DNA of 64,000 bases from Bordetella parapertussis (GTDB lineage: Bacteria > Pseudomonadota > Gammaproteobacteria > Burkholderiales > Burkholderiaceae_B), in contig CAMBZR010000004.1 in NCBI GenBank assembly GCA_945872285.1, positions 1-64,000 on the forward strand, in the 5' to 3' direction. Positions 46,442 through 54,803 of this stretch are shown here, piece after piece. Each line of letters starts with the position of its first letter. The first letter of the stretch is position 1. The notes under the pieces are model-generated. The model searched no databases and was not told the origin of the DNA. It was given only the letters and a program-made list of their open reading frames with translations. The translations under genes were made by a program, and so were the position numbers.

Positions 46442-47147
46442 CCTAGTCACCGGGGGCAGCCGTGGCATTGGTCGTGCAGTGGTTGAGCGTTTACTTAGCC
46501 AAGGCTACGAGGTCTTAAACTTTAGCCGGACTGCACCTAAGCAGTTATTGCCAGGCGAGATTTTTGAATCAGTCGATTTGGGTAACGCCAAGCGCACACG
46601 TGAGGCGATTGGCGACTGGGCGGCCAAAAAACAGATTTTGAGTCTGGTCAATAACGCGGCAATGATTCACGTGGCCAAGATTGAAAACGTGACCGCTGAG
46701 CAAATCGAAGAAATGGTTGCCTTAAATATGGTGGCACCTTTGTTGTTAATGCAGGGTGTGCTACCCGCGATGCGCGCCAATAAATATGGCCGCATTGTTA
46801 ACCTCAGTAGCCGCGCCATGCTGGGTAAAGATGGCCGCACCGTGTATGGCGGCACCAAAGCAGGCTTGGTCGGCATGACACGCACCTGGGCGCTTGAGAC
46901 TGCCGCGCAGGGCATTACGATCAATGCCATCGCTCCAGGCCCGATTGCAACGGATTTGTTTTTGGACAGCAACCCCCCTGAGCTGCCACAAACCAAAAAA
47001 ATCATGGCGTCGATTCCGGTCGGTCGCTTCGGTGCCCCCGACGAAGTCGCGCACGCGATCTGCATGTTTCTGGATCCCAAAGCGGGTTACATCACCGGGC
47101 AACTGCTGTATGTGTGCGGTGGGTTGTCGGTGGGTTTGACGGGGTAG
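46425..47147 (+). CDS. Short-chain dehydrogenase/reductase (SDR, FabG-like)
   Basis: 240 residues from the ATG at 46425 (MKGTTALVTGGSRGIGRAV); a longer frame exists but overlaps the Bug gene. The Rossmann motif is TGGSRGIGR, the NNA motif is VNNAAMIHV, and the catalytic Ser-Tyr-x3-Lys set lies in NLSSRAMLG and VYGGTKAGLVG. It has the C-terminal GYITGQLLYVCGG typical of FabG-like SDRs. It is probably a catabolic oxidoreductase co-expressed with the upstream receptor. It faces the convergent RraA gene. Confidence 0.9.
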   Translation: MKGTTALVTGGSRGIGRAVVERLLSQGYEVLNFSRTAPKQLLPGEIFESVDLGNAKRTREAIGDWAAKKQILSLVNNAAMIHVAKIENVTAEQIEEMVALNMVAPLLLMQGVLPAMRANKYGRIVNLSSRAMLGKDGRTVYGGTKAGLVGMTRTWALETAAQGITINAIAPGPIATDLFLDSNPPELPQTKKIMASIPVGRFGAPDEVAHAICMFLDPKAGYITGQLLYVCGGLSVGLTG

Positions 47148-47161
47148 AGAGAATTTTGGCG

Positions 47162-47182
47162 CGGCAACGTTGACCGTTGCTG
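47162..47182. terminator. Weak hairpin between SDR and RraA genes
   Basis: CGGCAACG and CGTTGCTG pair around TTGAC (one G-T wobble) in the 41-bp gap between two convergent genes. There is no T-run on either side, so termination is not certain. Confidence 0.3.
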
Positions 47183-47188
47183 TGTCAG

Positions 47189-47851
47189 TTAAGCCCTGAT
47201 AGCTTCAAACTTTTTGTCGTGCATCACGTCTTCGACCGATTGCCCTGCACGTACGGCTTGCACCATACCGTCTTGGCGTGAGGCAATGCGTTGCGCTAGC
47301 GCCAACACCTCGTCGATTTTTGCGGCGGGCACAAAGACGGTACCGCAGCGGTCTGCAATCACGTAATCATCTTCATACACGGTCACACCTGCCACCACAA
47401 TCGGCGTACCCGAGGCGATTTGCACTAAGCGATTGCGTGCGCTGATCATCGTCAAGCCGCGGCCATAGACCGGGTAGTCGATCGATTCGCTGCCTTCAAT
47501 GTCACGACTCATGCCGTCAATCACCGAGCCGCGAATCCCTTTCATCTTGGCAGCATTCGCCAAAATATCACCCCAACACGAAATCCCTTCAGCGCCACCG
47601 GTGATCACTAAGACGCGATCATCGGTCGTGACGCTGGCAATGACAGGTGAAATCAAATGCACCGTTGGCGCTGTACCTGTTTTAGGACCAAGCTGAATCG
47701 TTGAGGCACGACCAACGATTTTTGGGCAGTTCCATAACGGGCGCAGCCCATAGGTGGCGCCAGGCAGCCTCATAAAATCCATGGCGTCAGACACCGTGTT
47801 GGTATCTAGCGAGGCCAGGGTGGTGAGCGCAGTGTTTTCAATCGAAGTCAT
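47189..47851 (-). CDS. RraA-family protein (HMG/CHA aldolase-like)
   Basis: 220 residues. The core GDILANAAKMKGIRGSVIDG with Arg and Asp of the metal/pyruvate site in GSVIDGMSRDI is diagnostic. Family members are 4-hydroxy-4-methyl-2-oxoglutarate (HMG) aldolases, oxaloacetate decarboxylases or the RNase E inhibitor RraA. In a catabolic cluster with two Bug genes an aldolase or decarboxylase role is the more likely. It is the last gene of a tight four-gene minus-strand operon, 9 bp behind the Bug gene. Confidence 0.85.
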   Translation of the reverse strand: MTSIENTALTTLASLDTNTVSDAMDFMRLPGATYGLRPLWNCPKIVGRASTIQLGPKTGTAPTVHLISPVIASVTTDDRVLVITGGAEGISCWGDILANAAKMKGIRGSVIDGMSRDIEGSESIDYPVYGRGLTMISARNRLVQIASGTPIVVAGVTVYEDDYVIADRCGTVFVPAAKIDEVLALAQRIASRQDGMVQAVRAGQSVEDVMHDKKFEAIRA

Positions 47852-47860
47852 AGGTAAGAT

Positions 47861-48844
47861 TCAATCAAGTTGAATGTTGGCACGGGCAGCGACAGCTTGC
47901 CATTTTTTTAACTCGCCCTGCAAAAACTGTTGAGTTTGTTCGGGCGTCATAATTAAGGGCTCAATCGCCATCTCTGCTAAGCGTGCAACATAGTCTGGGT
48001 TCGCGATGATGTTGTCGTTCCAGGCGCGCAGCTTGGCTTGTATGTCGGCAGAGGTTTTAACTGGCACAGCGATACCCCACCACGAACTAGACACCATATC
48101 GGGCATGCCAAGTTCTATAAAAGTCGGTACTTGGGGTAAAGGTTTTAGGCGACTTGTGTGGGCGACTGCAAGCGCTCGCAGCTTGCCGTCTTCGATTTGC
48201 GCCTTAAAGGTGCTAAGGTCGTTCACAATCAAATCGACCTCGCCCTTTAAAACAGCCATCGTCGCGGGTGCGCCGCCTTTGTAGGGCACGTGCAAAATAT
48301 CAATGCCACTTTGATATTTGAATAACTCGCCGCCCATCTGCACGATGCTGCCCGCGCCAGCCGAGGCAAAGCTGAGTTTGCCCGGATTTTGTTTGGCCAA
48401 GGCAATTAGATCGGCCAGATTCTTAATCGGAAGATTCGCATTCACCACTAACAAGTGTGGAGCATTTGCGATCAAGGCAATCATTGAAAAATCTTTTTGA
48501 AAGTTGTAAGGAAGATTTTTCATGATCACTTGATTGATCACGCCCGTGCTCGCGGTGCTAAACAAAATTGTGTAGCCGTTGGGCTCGGCTCGCGCGGCAT
48601 TTTGTGTGCCGATAATGCCAGCGGCTCCACTGACATTTTCGACAACAACGGGTTGGCCAGCTAGCTTGGATAGTTGTTGCGCATACAGCCTCGCCACGAT
48701 ATCTGTGGGGCCACCTGCCGGAAACGGCACGATTAGCTGCAGCTGACGATTCGGGTAGGGCGCCTGCGCGAAGGCGTTAGGTGCCAGAGCGCCACAGGTC
48801 AGAAAAAACACGCCGATCGTTCGGATAATTTTGAAATATTTCAT
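47861..48844 (-). CDS. Bug-family tripartite tricarboxylate transporter substrate-binding protein
   Basis: 327 residues. Signal peptide ends in PNAFAQAP. Ligand loops: LQLIVPFPAGGPTDIVARL and ENVSGAAGIIGTQNAARAEP. It is the second Bug receptor in this region and is only modestly similar to the one at 45413. It lies between an NMT1-like gene (5 bp upstream) and RraA in one operon. TctAB partners are absent, so it may use a transporter encoded elsewhere or act as a sensor. Confidence 0.92.
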   Translation of the reverse strand: MKYFKIIRTIGVFFLTCGALAPNAFAQAPYPNRQLQLIVPFPAGGPTDIVARLYAQQLSKLAGQPVVVENVSGAAGIIGTQNAARAEPNGYTILFSTASTGVINQVIMKNLPYNFQKDFSMIALIANAPHLLVVNANLPIKNLADLIALAKQNPGKLSFASAGAGSIVQMGGELFKYQSGIDILHVPYKGGAPATMAVLKGEVDLIVNDLSTFKAQIEDGKLRALAVAHTSRLKPLPQVPTFIELGMPDMVSSSWWGIAVPVKTSADIQAKLRAWNDNIIANPDYVARLAEMAIEPLIMTPEQTQQFLQGELKKWQAVAARANIQLD

Positions 48845-48849
48845 TGTCT

Positions 48850-49755
48850 TCAGCTAAGTGAGTGAAAGGACTTGACGCAAGAGTCATAAAGAATGCGAGT
48901 CTGAATAAAGCCCCCTGCGTGCAGACTGTCGGCCAAGCGATCAAAGCCAGCTCTAGAAACCTCGGGGGTGGTTGCCCAAACCTGACCTTGAAGGTAGCGC
49001 TCGATTGCGCGGGTCAATACGTCAAGTTTAAGCTCAGCAAAATATGGCTGTACGATTTGAGCAATATCCTGCGCAGAGTGGGCGTACAGCCATGTTTGTA
49101 GTGTACCAAGTACCTCATTGAGCCGCGCGAACGTAGCCCGTTTTTTGGCGAAACCATCTTGCGAACAAATCAGAGTGGTATACACCGTTGGGCCACGATC
49201 GTGAGCAGCATAAAGGATTTTATGTTGACCTGACTTTAGTACCTCACTGACGAAAGGCTCAAAGAGCTGAATGACATCGATGTCTTGTGTATCGAGCGCG
49301 TGAATTTGTTCGACCATCGTCCAGTCGCGCTTGAGCCGCCCACTCAGTTCGAGTTGCTCGATATTTAGGCCCAAGTCTCTGAGGTCAGCCTGCAAGCATA
49401 GCCAAGGAGTCGGAACTTCAGACACCAAACTTAAGCGTAAATGTGTCAGATCTTGTAGTAAAAAACTCTTTTGAGAACCCACTAAAAAAAATGGATCGCG
49501 TGCAACAACTTCGCCAAAGCAAAGTAGGGAGGAACCCTCTGCGGGGCATGCGTCACGGTCTTTCATGACGCGCATGGGCCCGCCCCAGGTCAAATCGACT
49601 GAGCCGTCTTTGATCTGGTCGATTGCCCCACCTGGTATGCCCGGAGCTAACCAATCAATGTGCAGGCCCGCTTGCTCGGCAAGCCTTAACTCTTTGAGCA
49701 AATAAAAGGGCGTATAAAAAACTGCTCTGAAGTTTTCAGCAAGGGTTAGTTGCAT
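48850..49755 (-). CDS. NMT1/THI5-like ligand-binding domain protein without a signal peptide
   Basis: 301 residues. The fold is that of nitrate/sulfonate/taurine-type binding proteins: FYTPFYLLKELRLAEQAGL, GSVDLTWGGPMRVMKD and a central DIDVIQLFEPFVSEVL. No signal peptide is seen at the ATG used (MQLTLAENFRAVFYTP), and only 22 bp separate it from the hydrolase gene, so an export signal cannot be hidden. The CCCFC motif of Thi5 thiamine-precursor enzymes is absent. Either it is a cytoplasmic binding or enzymatic relative, or exported by another route. No cognate permease or ATPase is adjacent. Function unknown. Confidence 0.7.
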   Translation of the reverse strand: MQLTLAENFRAVFYTPFYLLKELRLAEQAGLHIDWLAPGIPGGAIDQIKDGSVDLTWGGPMRVMKDRDACPAEGSSLLCFGEVVARDPFFLVGSQKSFLLQDLTHLRLSLVSEVPTPWLCLQADLRDLGLNIEQLELSGRLKRDWTMVEQIHALDTQDIDVIQLFEPFVSEVLKSGQHKILYAAHDRGPTVYTTLICSQDGFAKKRATFARLNEVLGTLQTWLYAHSAQDIAQIVQPYFAELKLDVLTRAIERYLQGQVWATTPEVSRAGFDRLADSLHAGGFIQTRILYDSCVKSFHSLS

Positions 49756-49777
49756 TGCACTTCGCCCATGTGCGCGT

Positions 49778-50662
49778 TCAGTCTTTCATCCCTGTCATCG
49801 ACGCCACCATGGCGCGTGGATCGCGCTGCGGCCAGCGACCACTGCTGGCGTGCTGCAAGAACTGCTCAAGCACGTGATTGAACTCGTTGGGCATCTCAAT
49901 GTTCATCGTGTGCCCGCAGTTAGGCAAAATCGCTAGCGCCGCAGACGGGATGATTTCTTTCAGCATCAGCCCAGGCTTTAAGCAAGGCCAGTCTTCATCG
50001 CCGTTAAAGATCAAGGTGGGTACGGTCAGTTTTTGCAACTGATCTTTTAGGTTGTACAGCGAAGGTCGTTCGCGTTGAATACCTAATTGCGTGTTGGCAG
50101 AGCCCAGCGCTGAGTGACCATAAAACTGTTGAATAAATTCTGCAAAGCCACGCGGGTCAGCGCGCTCAAACGACAGGCGCGTGGGGCCAAAGGCGTACTT
50201 GTCGACAAAGGCTTTCATGCCTTGTTCTAATAACATCTTGGCGCTTGCTTCAGCCTCTTTGCGAAATTGCTCGCCCTGTTCAAGTTCGGCGCCATAGCCG
50301 CAGCCCGCTACCACCAAAGATAAGGCGCGGTCAGGGTGTTGTAAACCAAAATGCAAGGTGGCAAAGCCCCCCATCGACAAGCCCACGATATGGGCTTTTT
50401 TAATCTTTAAATGATCCATGACAGCGAGGATGTCTGCCACCGCGCGGTTTTGCGAATACGAGGACACCTCGGGCGGCACCGAAGACGGTGGATAGCCGCG
50501 TGCGTTGTACGTGACGCATTGATAGCGACGCGCAAAATGCCGCACTTGCGGTTCCCAGCTTTCTTTATGCCCAGCAAACTCGTGAACAAAAATTATCGGG
50601 TCGCCAGAACCGGTGGTTTCATAGCAAAGGTCAACGCCATCGTTGGTGCGTGCGGTCAGCAT
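49778..50662 (-). CDS. Alpha/beta hydrolase
   Basis: 294 residues from the ATG at 50662 (MLTARTNDGVDLCYET), preceded by CGGAGAA; the frame can extend to 50710. Nucleophile Ser in HIVGLSMGGFAT, acid in FNGDEDWPC and His in LPNCGHTMNIEMP form the triad; the oxyanion region is FVHEFAGHKESW. It resembles enol-lactonase and C-C or ester hydrolases of catabolic pathways. It is the first gene of the operon hydrolase-NMT1-like-Bug-RraA and is divergent from the amidase operon. Confidence 0.85.
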   Translation of the reverse strand: MLTARTNDGVDLCYETTGSGDPIIFVHEFAGHKESWEPQVRHFARRYQCVTYNARGYPPSSVPPEVSSYSQNRAVADILAVMDHLKIKKAHIVGLSMGGFATLHFGLQHPDRALSLVVAGCGYGAELEQGEQFRKEAEASAKMLLEQGMKAFVDKYAFGPTRLSFERADPRGFAEFIQQFYGHSALGSANTQLGIQRERPSLYNLKDQLQKLTVPTLIFNGDEDWPCLKPGLMLKEIIPSAALAILPNCGHTMNIEMPNEFNHVLEQFLQHASSGRWPQRDPRAMVASMTGMKD

Positions 50663-50728
50663 AGTGAGTGTTCTCCGTTGTAACTGTTCAAGCTTTGCAT
50701 GTGAGGGCAAGCGGCGTCAAGCGATCTT

Positions 50729-50779
50729 GTTGGTGTAAACCCGAAAAGCCCAAGTGTGTGCACCAACTTCGGGCATAAT
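50729..50779. promoter_or_regulatory. Interlocked inverted repeats and -10 element upstream of the amidase operon
   Basis: Four arms occur in the order GTTGGTG (50729-50735), CCCGAA (50740-50745), CACCAAC (50761-50767), TTCGGG (50768-50773). Arms 1 and 3 pair, and arms 2 and 4 pair, so the two hairpins cannot both form in the simple way. CATAAT (50774-50779) directly after arm 4 is a reasonable -10 for the amidase operon, with no good -35, so an activator or repressor binding here is plausible. Confidence 0.45.
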
Positions 50780-50823
50780 GATTGCACACAACAATAACAT
50801 TGCATCACGAAAGGGGCCAAAGC

Positions 50824-52227
50824 ATGTCGCTGTCTTGGATGGGATTAACAGAGCTCGCGGGACTGCTGAAAGCCGGCAAACTTTCGTCGCTTGAACTCAC
50901 GCAACATTTGCTGCAGCGCATCAGTCAGGCAGACGCGACTTTGCATGCGTTCACTGAGGTGTATGCAGACCAAGCCGTTGCGCTCGCGCGTGCGGCCGAT
51001 CAGGCGCGTACTTCAGGCCTACCCTTAGGGGCCTTGCATGGTCTGCCGGTGGTCTTAAAAGACCTGCTCGATATTGATGGTCAAATTTGTACGCTTGGTT
51101 CAAAGCATTATGTGACGCGCCGTGCGACCCAAACCAGTGCGACCGTCGAGCGCTTATTGCAGGCTGGGATGATCCCGCTGGGCAAGCTTCACATGACTGA
51201 GTTTGCCTTTGGTGGTTGGGGCACCAACCCCTTGATGGGCACGCCGCGTAATCCGTGGGATCTTAAAACACATCGCGTGCCAGGTGGCTCTTCAAGTGGA
51301 ACGGGTGTGGCGATTGCAGCGGGGTATGCTCCGATCGGAATCGGCAGCGACACAGGGGGCTCGGTAAGGATCCCTTCAGCGTTTAACGGGATAACTGGCC
51401 TGAAGGTCACGTTTGGCCGCATTAGCCTGCACGGCACTGGTTTGTTGAGTTGGACGTTTGATTCGATCGGTCCCATGGGGCGTAATGTTCGTGATTGCGC
51501 CTTGGTCTTGGATGCGTTGGTCGGGCCCGACTCAAGAGACCCCACCACGCTTGAGCAACCGCTCGACATCTTTGCGCGCGAACCACGCAGCGTCAAGGGT
51601 ATGCAGTTAGCGCTGCCGGCGGCCGAGCAGTTGCCCGCCTTTATGGACCCCGGTGTGATTGCAGCGTGGCAAGCGGCCGCACGAGTGTTTGAATCCTTAG
51701 GTGCAACCATTGTGCCGGTGCGTTTGCCTGATTGGTACTTTAATCTGTCTGTAAATGCTGGCCGAATTGTCGCGTCTGAAGCCTATGCCTTGCATCGCGC
51801 CTATGTCAACGATGCCTCGGCACAATTAGGCCCAGCAGTCAGACAGCGCATGCAGTCTGCTGAAGCGTTCGAGCCAGGCGCCTATGCGCAAGAGTTACGC
51901 ACCATGCGTGAACTGCGCCAAGCGTTTGTTGAGTGGTTCGAGCCCTATGATGCCGTGTTGCTGCCGAGCGCTGCGATCCCTGCAATGCCTGTGGCTGAGG
52001 TCGATGAAGCCTCGCCAATTCCGGGATACCTGACGCGACCCGCAAACTACTTGGGGCTTTGTGGCTTGTCGCAACCTGCGGGGTTGGTGCGCGGCCTGCC
52101 GGTGAGCATACAGATCGTTGGTAAACCTTACGCTGAGCGCACGGTACTCTCGCTTGGTCAGGCGTTTGAGTCGGCGACTGAGTTTCATCGTCAGCACCCT
52201 GATCTGTCTGCGCTTGGACTTGATTGA
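50824..52227 (+). CDS. Amidase (amidase signature family)
   Basis: 467 residues from the ATG at 50824 with an AAAGGGG ribosome site; a TTG-initiated extension is rejected. The Ser-cisSer-Lys triad is in place: Lys79 (VVLKDLLDI), the Ser cluster around 156-158 (VPGGSSSGTG) and nucleophile Ser180 (GSDTGGSVRIPSAF). It hydrolyses a carboxamide to acid plus ammonia. The absence of GatB or GatC nearby argues against a tRNA amidotransferase role. It leads the Liv-type transporter operon, so the imported substrate is probably an amide or its precursor. The exact substrate is unknown. Confidence 0.88.
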   Translation: MSLSWMGLTELAGLLKAGKLSSLELTQHLLQRISQADATLHAFTEVYADQAVALARAADQARTSGLPLGALHGLPVVLKDLLDIDGQICTLGSKHYVTRRATQTSATVERLLQAGMIPLGKLHMTEFAFGGWGTNPLMGTPRNPWDLKTHRVPGGSSSGTGVAIAAGYAPIGIGSDTGGSVRIPSAFNGITGLKVTFGRISLHGTGLLSWTFDSIGPMGRNVRDCALVLDALVGPDSRDPTTLEQPLDIFAREPRSVKGMQLALPAAEQLPAFMDPGVIAAWQAAARVFESLGATIVPVRLPDWYFNLSVNAGRIVASEAYALHRAYVNDASAQLGPAVRQRMQSAEAFEPGAYAQELRTMRELRQAFVEWFEPYDAVLLPSAAIPAMPVAEVDEASPIPGYLTRPANYLGLCGLSQPAGLVRGLPVSIQIVGKPYAERTVLSLGQAFESATEFHRQHPDLSALGLD

Positions 52228-53204
52228 TGAGTGTCGTGAGCGCTACTCTTTCGCAACAAGATCGCGAACACGGCGATAAAGTTTTTTGGCAGCTCGCGGT
52301 CTTGCTAGGTGTCATTGTCACAACCTACTTTGCCCTGGTGCCGTACTTTGGTTTGAACATCGCGTTTCATTTCTACATGATGATGTGGATCACGATGGCG
52401 ACGGCCTTCAACATTAGTTCTGGCTTCTCGGGCTACATGCCCTTTGGCTATGTTGCGTTTTATGGCATCGGCGCGTTCACGACAGCGATCCTAGTCAAAA
52501 AGCTGGGCTGGAGCGTCATCGCAGCTGTGCCGATGGCTGGCGTTGCGGGGGTGATTCTCAGCCTGTTGTTTGCACCGACCCTACGTTTGTCTGGCATTTA
52601 TTTTGCAATTGTCAGTCTAGCATTGGCCGCTATTTGTCGTTTGATTATTACCAACCTACCCGAAGAGTGGACCGGTGGCAGCTTTGGTTTGCAGCTAGGT
52701 AGCCGTGCAGAGCCTTTGAATGCCTTCTTTCTGATGATGGGGGTGATGTTGCTGGCGATCGCAAGCGTGTTATGGATGTCGCGCTCGCGCTTAGGCAAAG
52801 CGCTCAAGGCGGTGCGTGACGACCCCGAAGCCGCAAGCATGATGGGTGTCAATATTGGTTGGATTCGCCTAAAGGGCTGGATGCTTGCGGCGTTTTTTCC
52901 GGCCTTGTGCGGCGGAGTCGAGGCTTGGTATACCAACGTGGTCGATACTGAGACGGCGTTCAACACCTTAGTGACGACCAAAACAGTGATTTACGCTGTG
53001 GCGGGCGGGCTAGGCACGGTCACGGGGCCAATCGTAGGTGCGATTGCCATGTCGTGGATCGACGAGTTGGTGTGGCGTAGGTTTCCTTTGGTCAATCTGC
53101 TGATCCTGGGTGTGGCCGTGATGGCCTTGGTGCTGTTTTTACCGCGTGGCATTGTCGGAAGCGTGTTGCGCGCACGTCCGCGGTGGCGCCGTTTTATTCC
53201 TTGA
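52227..53204 (+). CDS. ABC transporter permease, LivM family
   Basis: 325 residues from the ATG at 52227, which shares one base with the amidase stop (TGATG). Integral membrane subunit with about eight to nine helices. The LivM motif ALNISSGFSGYMPFGY-type segment appears as AFNISSGFSGYMPFGYVAF, and the coupling-helix region is KALKAVRDDPEAASMMGVN. It works with the LivH homologue encoded next. The tight spacing shows it is part of the amidase operon. Confidence 0.9.
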   Translation: MSVVSATLSQQDREHGDKVFWQLAVLLGVIVTTYFALVPYFGLNIAFHFYMMMWITMATAFNISSGFSGYMPFGYVAFYGIGAFTTAILVKKLGWSVIAAVPMAGVAGVILSLLFAPTLRLSGIYFAIVSLALAAICRLIITNLPEEWTGGSFGLQLGSRAEPLNAFFLMMGVMLLAIASVLWMSRSRLGKALKAVRDDPEAASMMGVNIGWIRLKGWMLAAFFPALCGGVEAWYTNVVDTETAFNTLVTTKTVIYAVAGGLGTVTGPIVGAIAMSWIDELVWRRFPLVNLLILGVAVMALVLFLPRGIVGSVLRARPRWRRFIP

Positions 53205-53211
53205 GGCCGCG

Positions 53212-54093
53212 ATGACTGCATTGATGGTAAATGGCTTGGTCAACGGCGTGATTGTCGGGGGCCTCTACGCCTTACTGGGGTTGAGTTTAAGCTTGCTCTA
53301 TGGCGTGTTGCGCGTGGTGAACTTTGCTCACGGTGAGCTCGTGATCGCGGGCTCTTATGTCGCCTATGTGCTGTTCAGTACCTTTGGGTTGTCGCCGCTT
53401 GCGGCATTGCCATTAGCCGCGATCAGCTTTTTTATTGTGGGGTGGGGTGCGTATTTTGTACTGATCCCTAGGCTGTCTAAAAGCGACGATCCCGAGACCG
53501 CCTCGTTTCTGTTGATGTATGGATTTTCAATTGCGATGGCTGCGTTGCTCTTGTTGATTTTTGAAGCCGACTCGCGTTCGATTGATTACTCTTTTGATCC
53601 CATTTCGATTCCCATTGGTCCGGTCAATGTATCGACTGCGCGTCTTGTGGCGCTTGCTGTGACTGCGGTAGTGTCTGCTGTGATGGCGTGGTTTTTGTTC
53701 CGCACCCTGCCAGGTAAGGCCTTGCGCGCGGCGACGATGAATCGCGAGGCCATTCAAATCGTTGGCGTCAATATCGAACGCTTGTCAGCCTTTGCGTTTG
53801 CCCTGACCTTTGGCATTGCTGGTGTGACGGGGGTCTTGATTGCCTTGGTGTTTCCAGCCTTCGGACCTTTTTCAGGCGCCGAGTATTCGATCATTGGCTT
53901 TATTGTGATTGTGCTGGGTGGCTTGGGCAATCCGATGGGTGCCTTGATTGCCGGAATCTTCTATGGCATTGCCGAGCAGATGGCGACGGTATTTTTGGCG
54001 CAAGCGCTCGCGCAGATAGTCGGTTTTGGCATGTTGGTTGCGACAATCTTGGTTCGACCGACCGGTTTATTTGGTTTCAGGGCGTTGCGATGA
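53212..54093 (+). CDS. ABC transporter permease, LivH family
   Basis: 293 residues from the ATG at 53212 with GAGG upstream (TTGAGGCCGCG); the upstream in-frame start lies in livM. Eight hydrophobic segments. LivH hallmarks: GGLYALLGLSLSLLYGVLRV, VNFAHGELVIAGSYVAY and the cytoplasmic loop GKALRAATMNREAIQIVGVN. It starts 7 bp after livM and overlaps livG by 4 bp (ATGA). Confidence 0.9.
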   Translation: MTALMVNGLVNGVIVGGLYALLGLSLSLLYGVLRVVNFAHGELVIAGSYVAYVLFSTFGLSPLAALPLAAISFFIVGWGAYFVLIPRLSKSDDPETASFLLMYGFSIAMAALLLLIFEADSRSIDYSFDPISIPIGPVNVSTARLVALAVTAVVSAVMAWFLFRTLPGKALRAATMNREAIQIVGVNIERLSAFAFALTFGIAGVTGVLIALVFPAFGPFSGAEYSIIGFIVIVLGGLGNPMGALIAGIFYGIAEQMATVFLAQALAQIVGFGMLVATILVRPTGLFGFRALR

Positions 54094-54803
54094 CGGCCTT
54101 GATCGAGGTTACAAATCTGACCAAACGCTTTGGTGGTTTGACGGCACTTGATGGCGTGAGTCTGACGGCCAGTGCAGGCCAGGTGTTAGGGATCATTGGT
54201 GTAAACGGCGCTGGTAAAACGACGCTCATGAACTGTATCTGCGGCCTCTATGTGCCCGACAGTGGTACGGTGCGCATCGATGGTCATGACACGACAGGTC
54301 GACCCTCACACGAGGTGGCGCAACGGGGCATTGGTCGCACGTTTCAGATTCCGCGCGTGTTTAGAAAAATGTCGCTTATCGACAATCTGATGGTGCCGGT
54401 GCTGTCATGGTCACAGTCCGACACAGAATTAATGTCTAAAGCCGAGATGATTCTCGAGCAGTTTAAGCTCATCGATTTGAGGCACAACTTTGCTGAAGAG
54501 CTTTCGGGCGGGCAACAAAAGCTTCTTGAGATGGCTCGTATGCTGATGCCTGATCCTCGCGTGGTGATGCTTGATGAACCTTTCGCCGGTGTTCATCCTG
54601 ATTTATGCGCGTTTATGATCGAGCGCATCAGCGATATGGCTGAGCAAGGTAAGGCGGTGCTGTTAATTAGTCACGACCTCACGTCTATTTATCGCCTGTC
54701 TAACCACCTTATCGCCATGAACCAAGGCCAGGTGATTGCGCAAGGCGGTGTACAAGACATTCGCAGCAACCCTGATGTGATCGAGGCTTATCTTGGTCAT
54801 TGA
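54090..54803 (+). CDS. ABC transporter ATP-binding protein, LivG family
   Basis: 237 residues. Walker A GVNGAGKTT, signature LSGGQQKLLEMARML, Walker B/D-loop VVMLDEPFAGVHPDL and switch His in LISHDLTSIYRL. A normal ATPase by motifs. It overlaps the livH stop by 4 bp and the next ATPase gene by 11 bp. Confidence 0.9.
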   Translation: MTALIEVTNLTKRFGGLTALDGVSLTASAGQVLGIIGVNGAGKTTLMNCICGLYVPDSGTVRIDGHDTTGRPSHEVAQRGIGRTFQIPRVFRKMSLIDNLMVPVLSWSQSDTELMSKAEMILEQFKLIDLRHNFAEELSGGQQKLLEMARMLMPDPRVVMLDEPFAGVHPDLCAFMIERISDMAEQGKAVLLISHDLTSIYRLSNHLIAMNQGQVIAQGGVQDIRSNPDVIEAYLGH

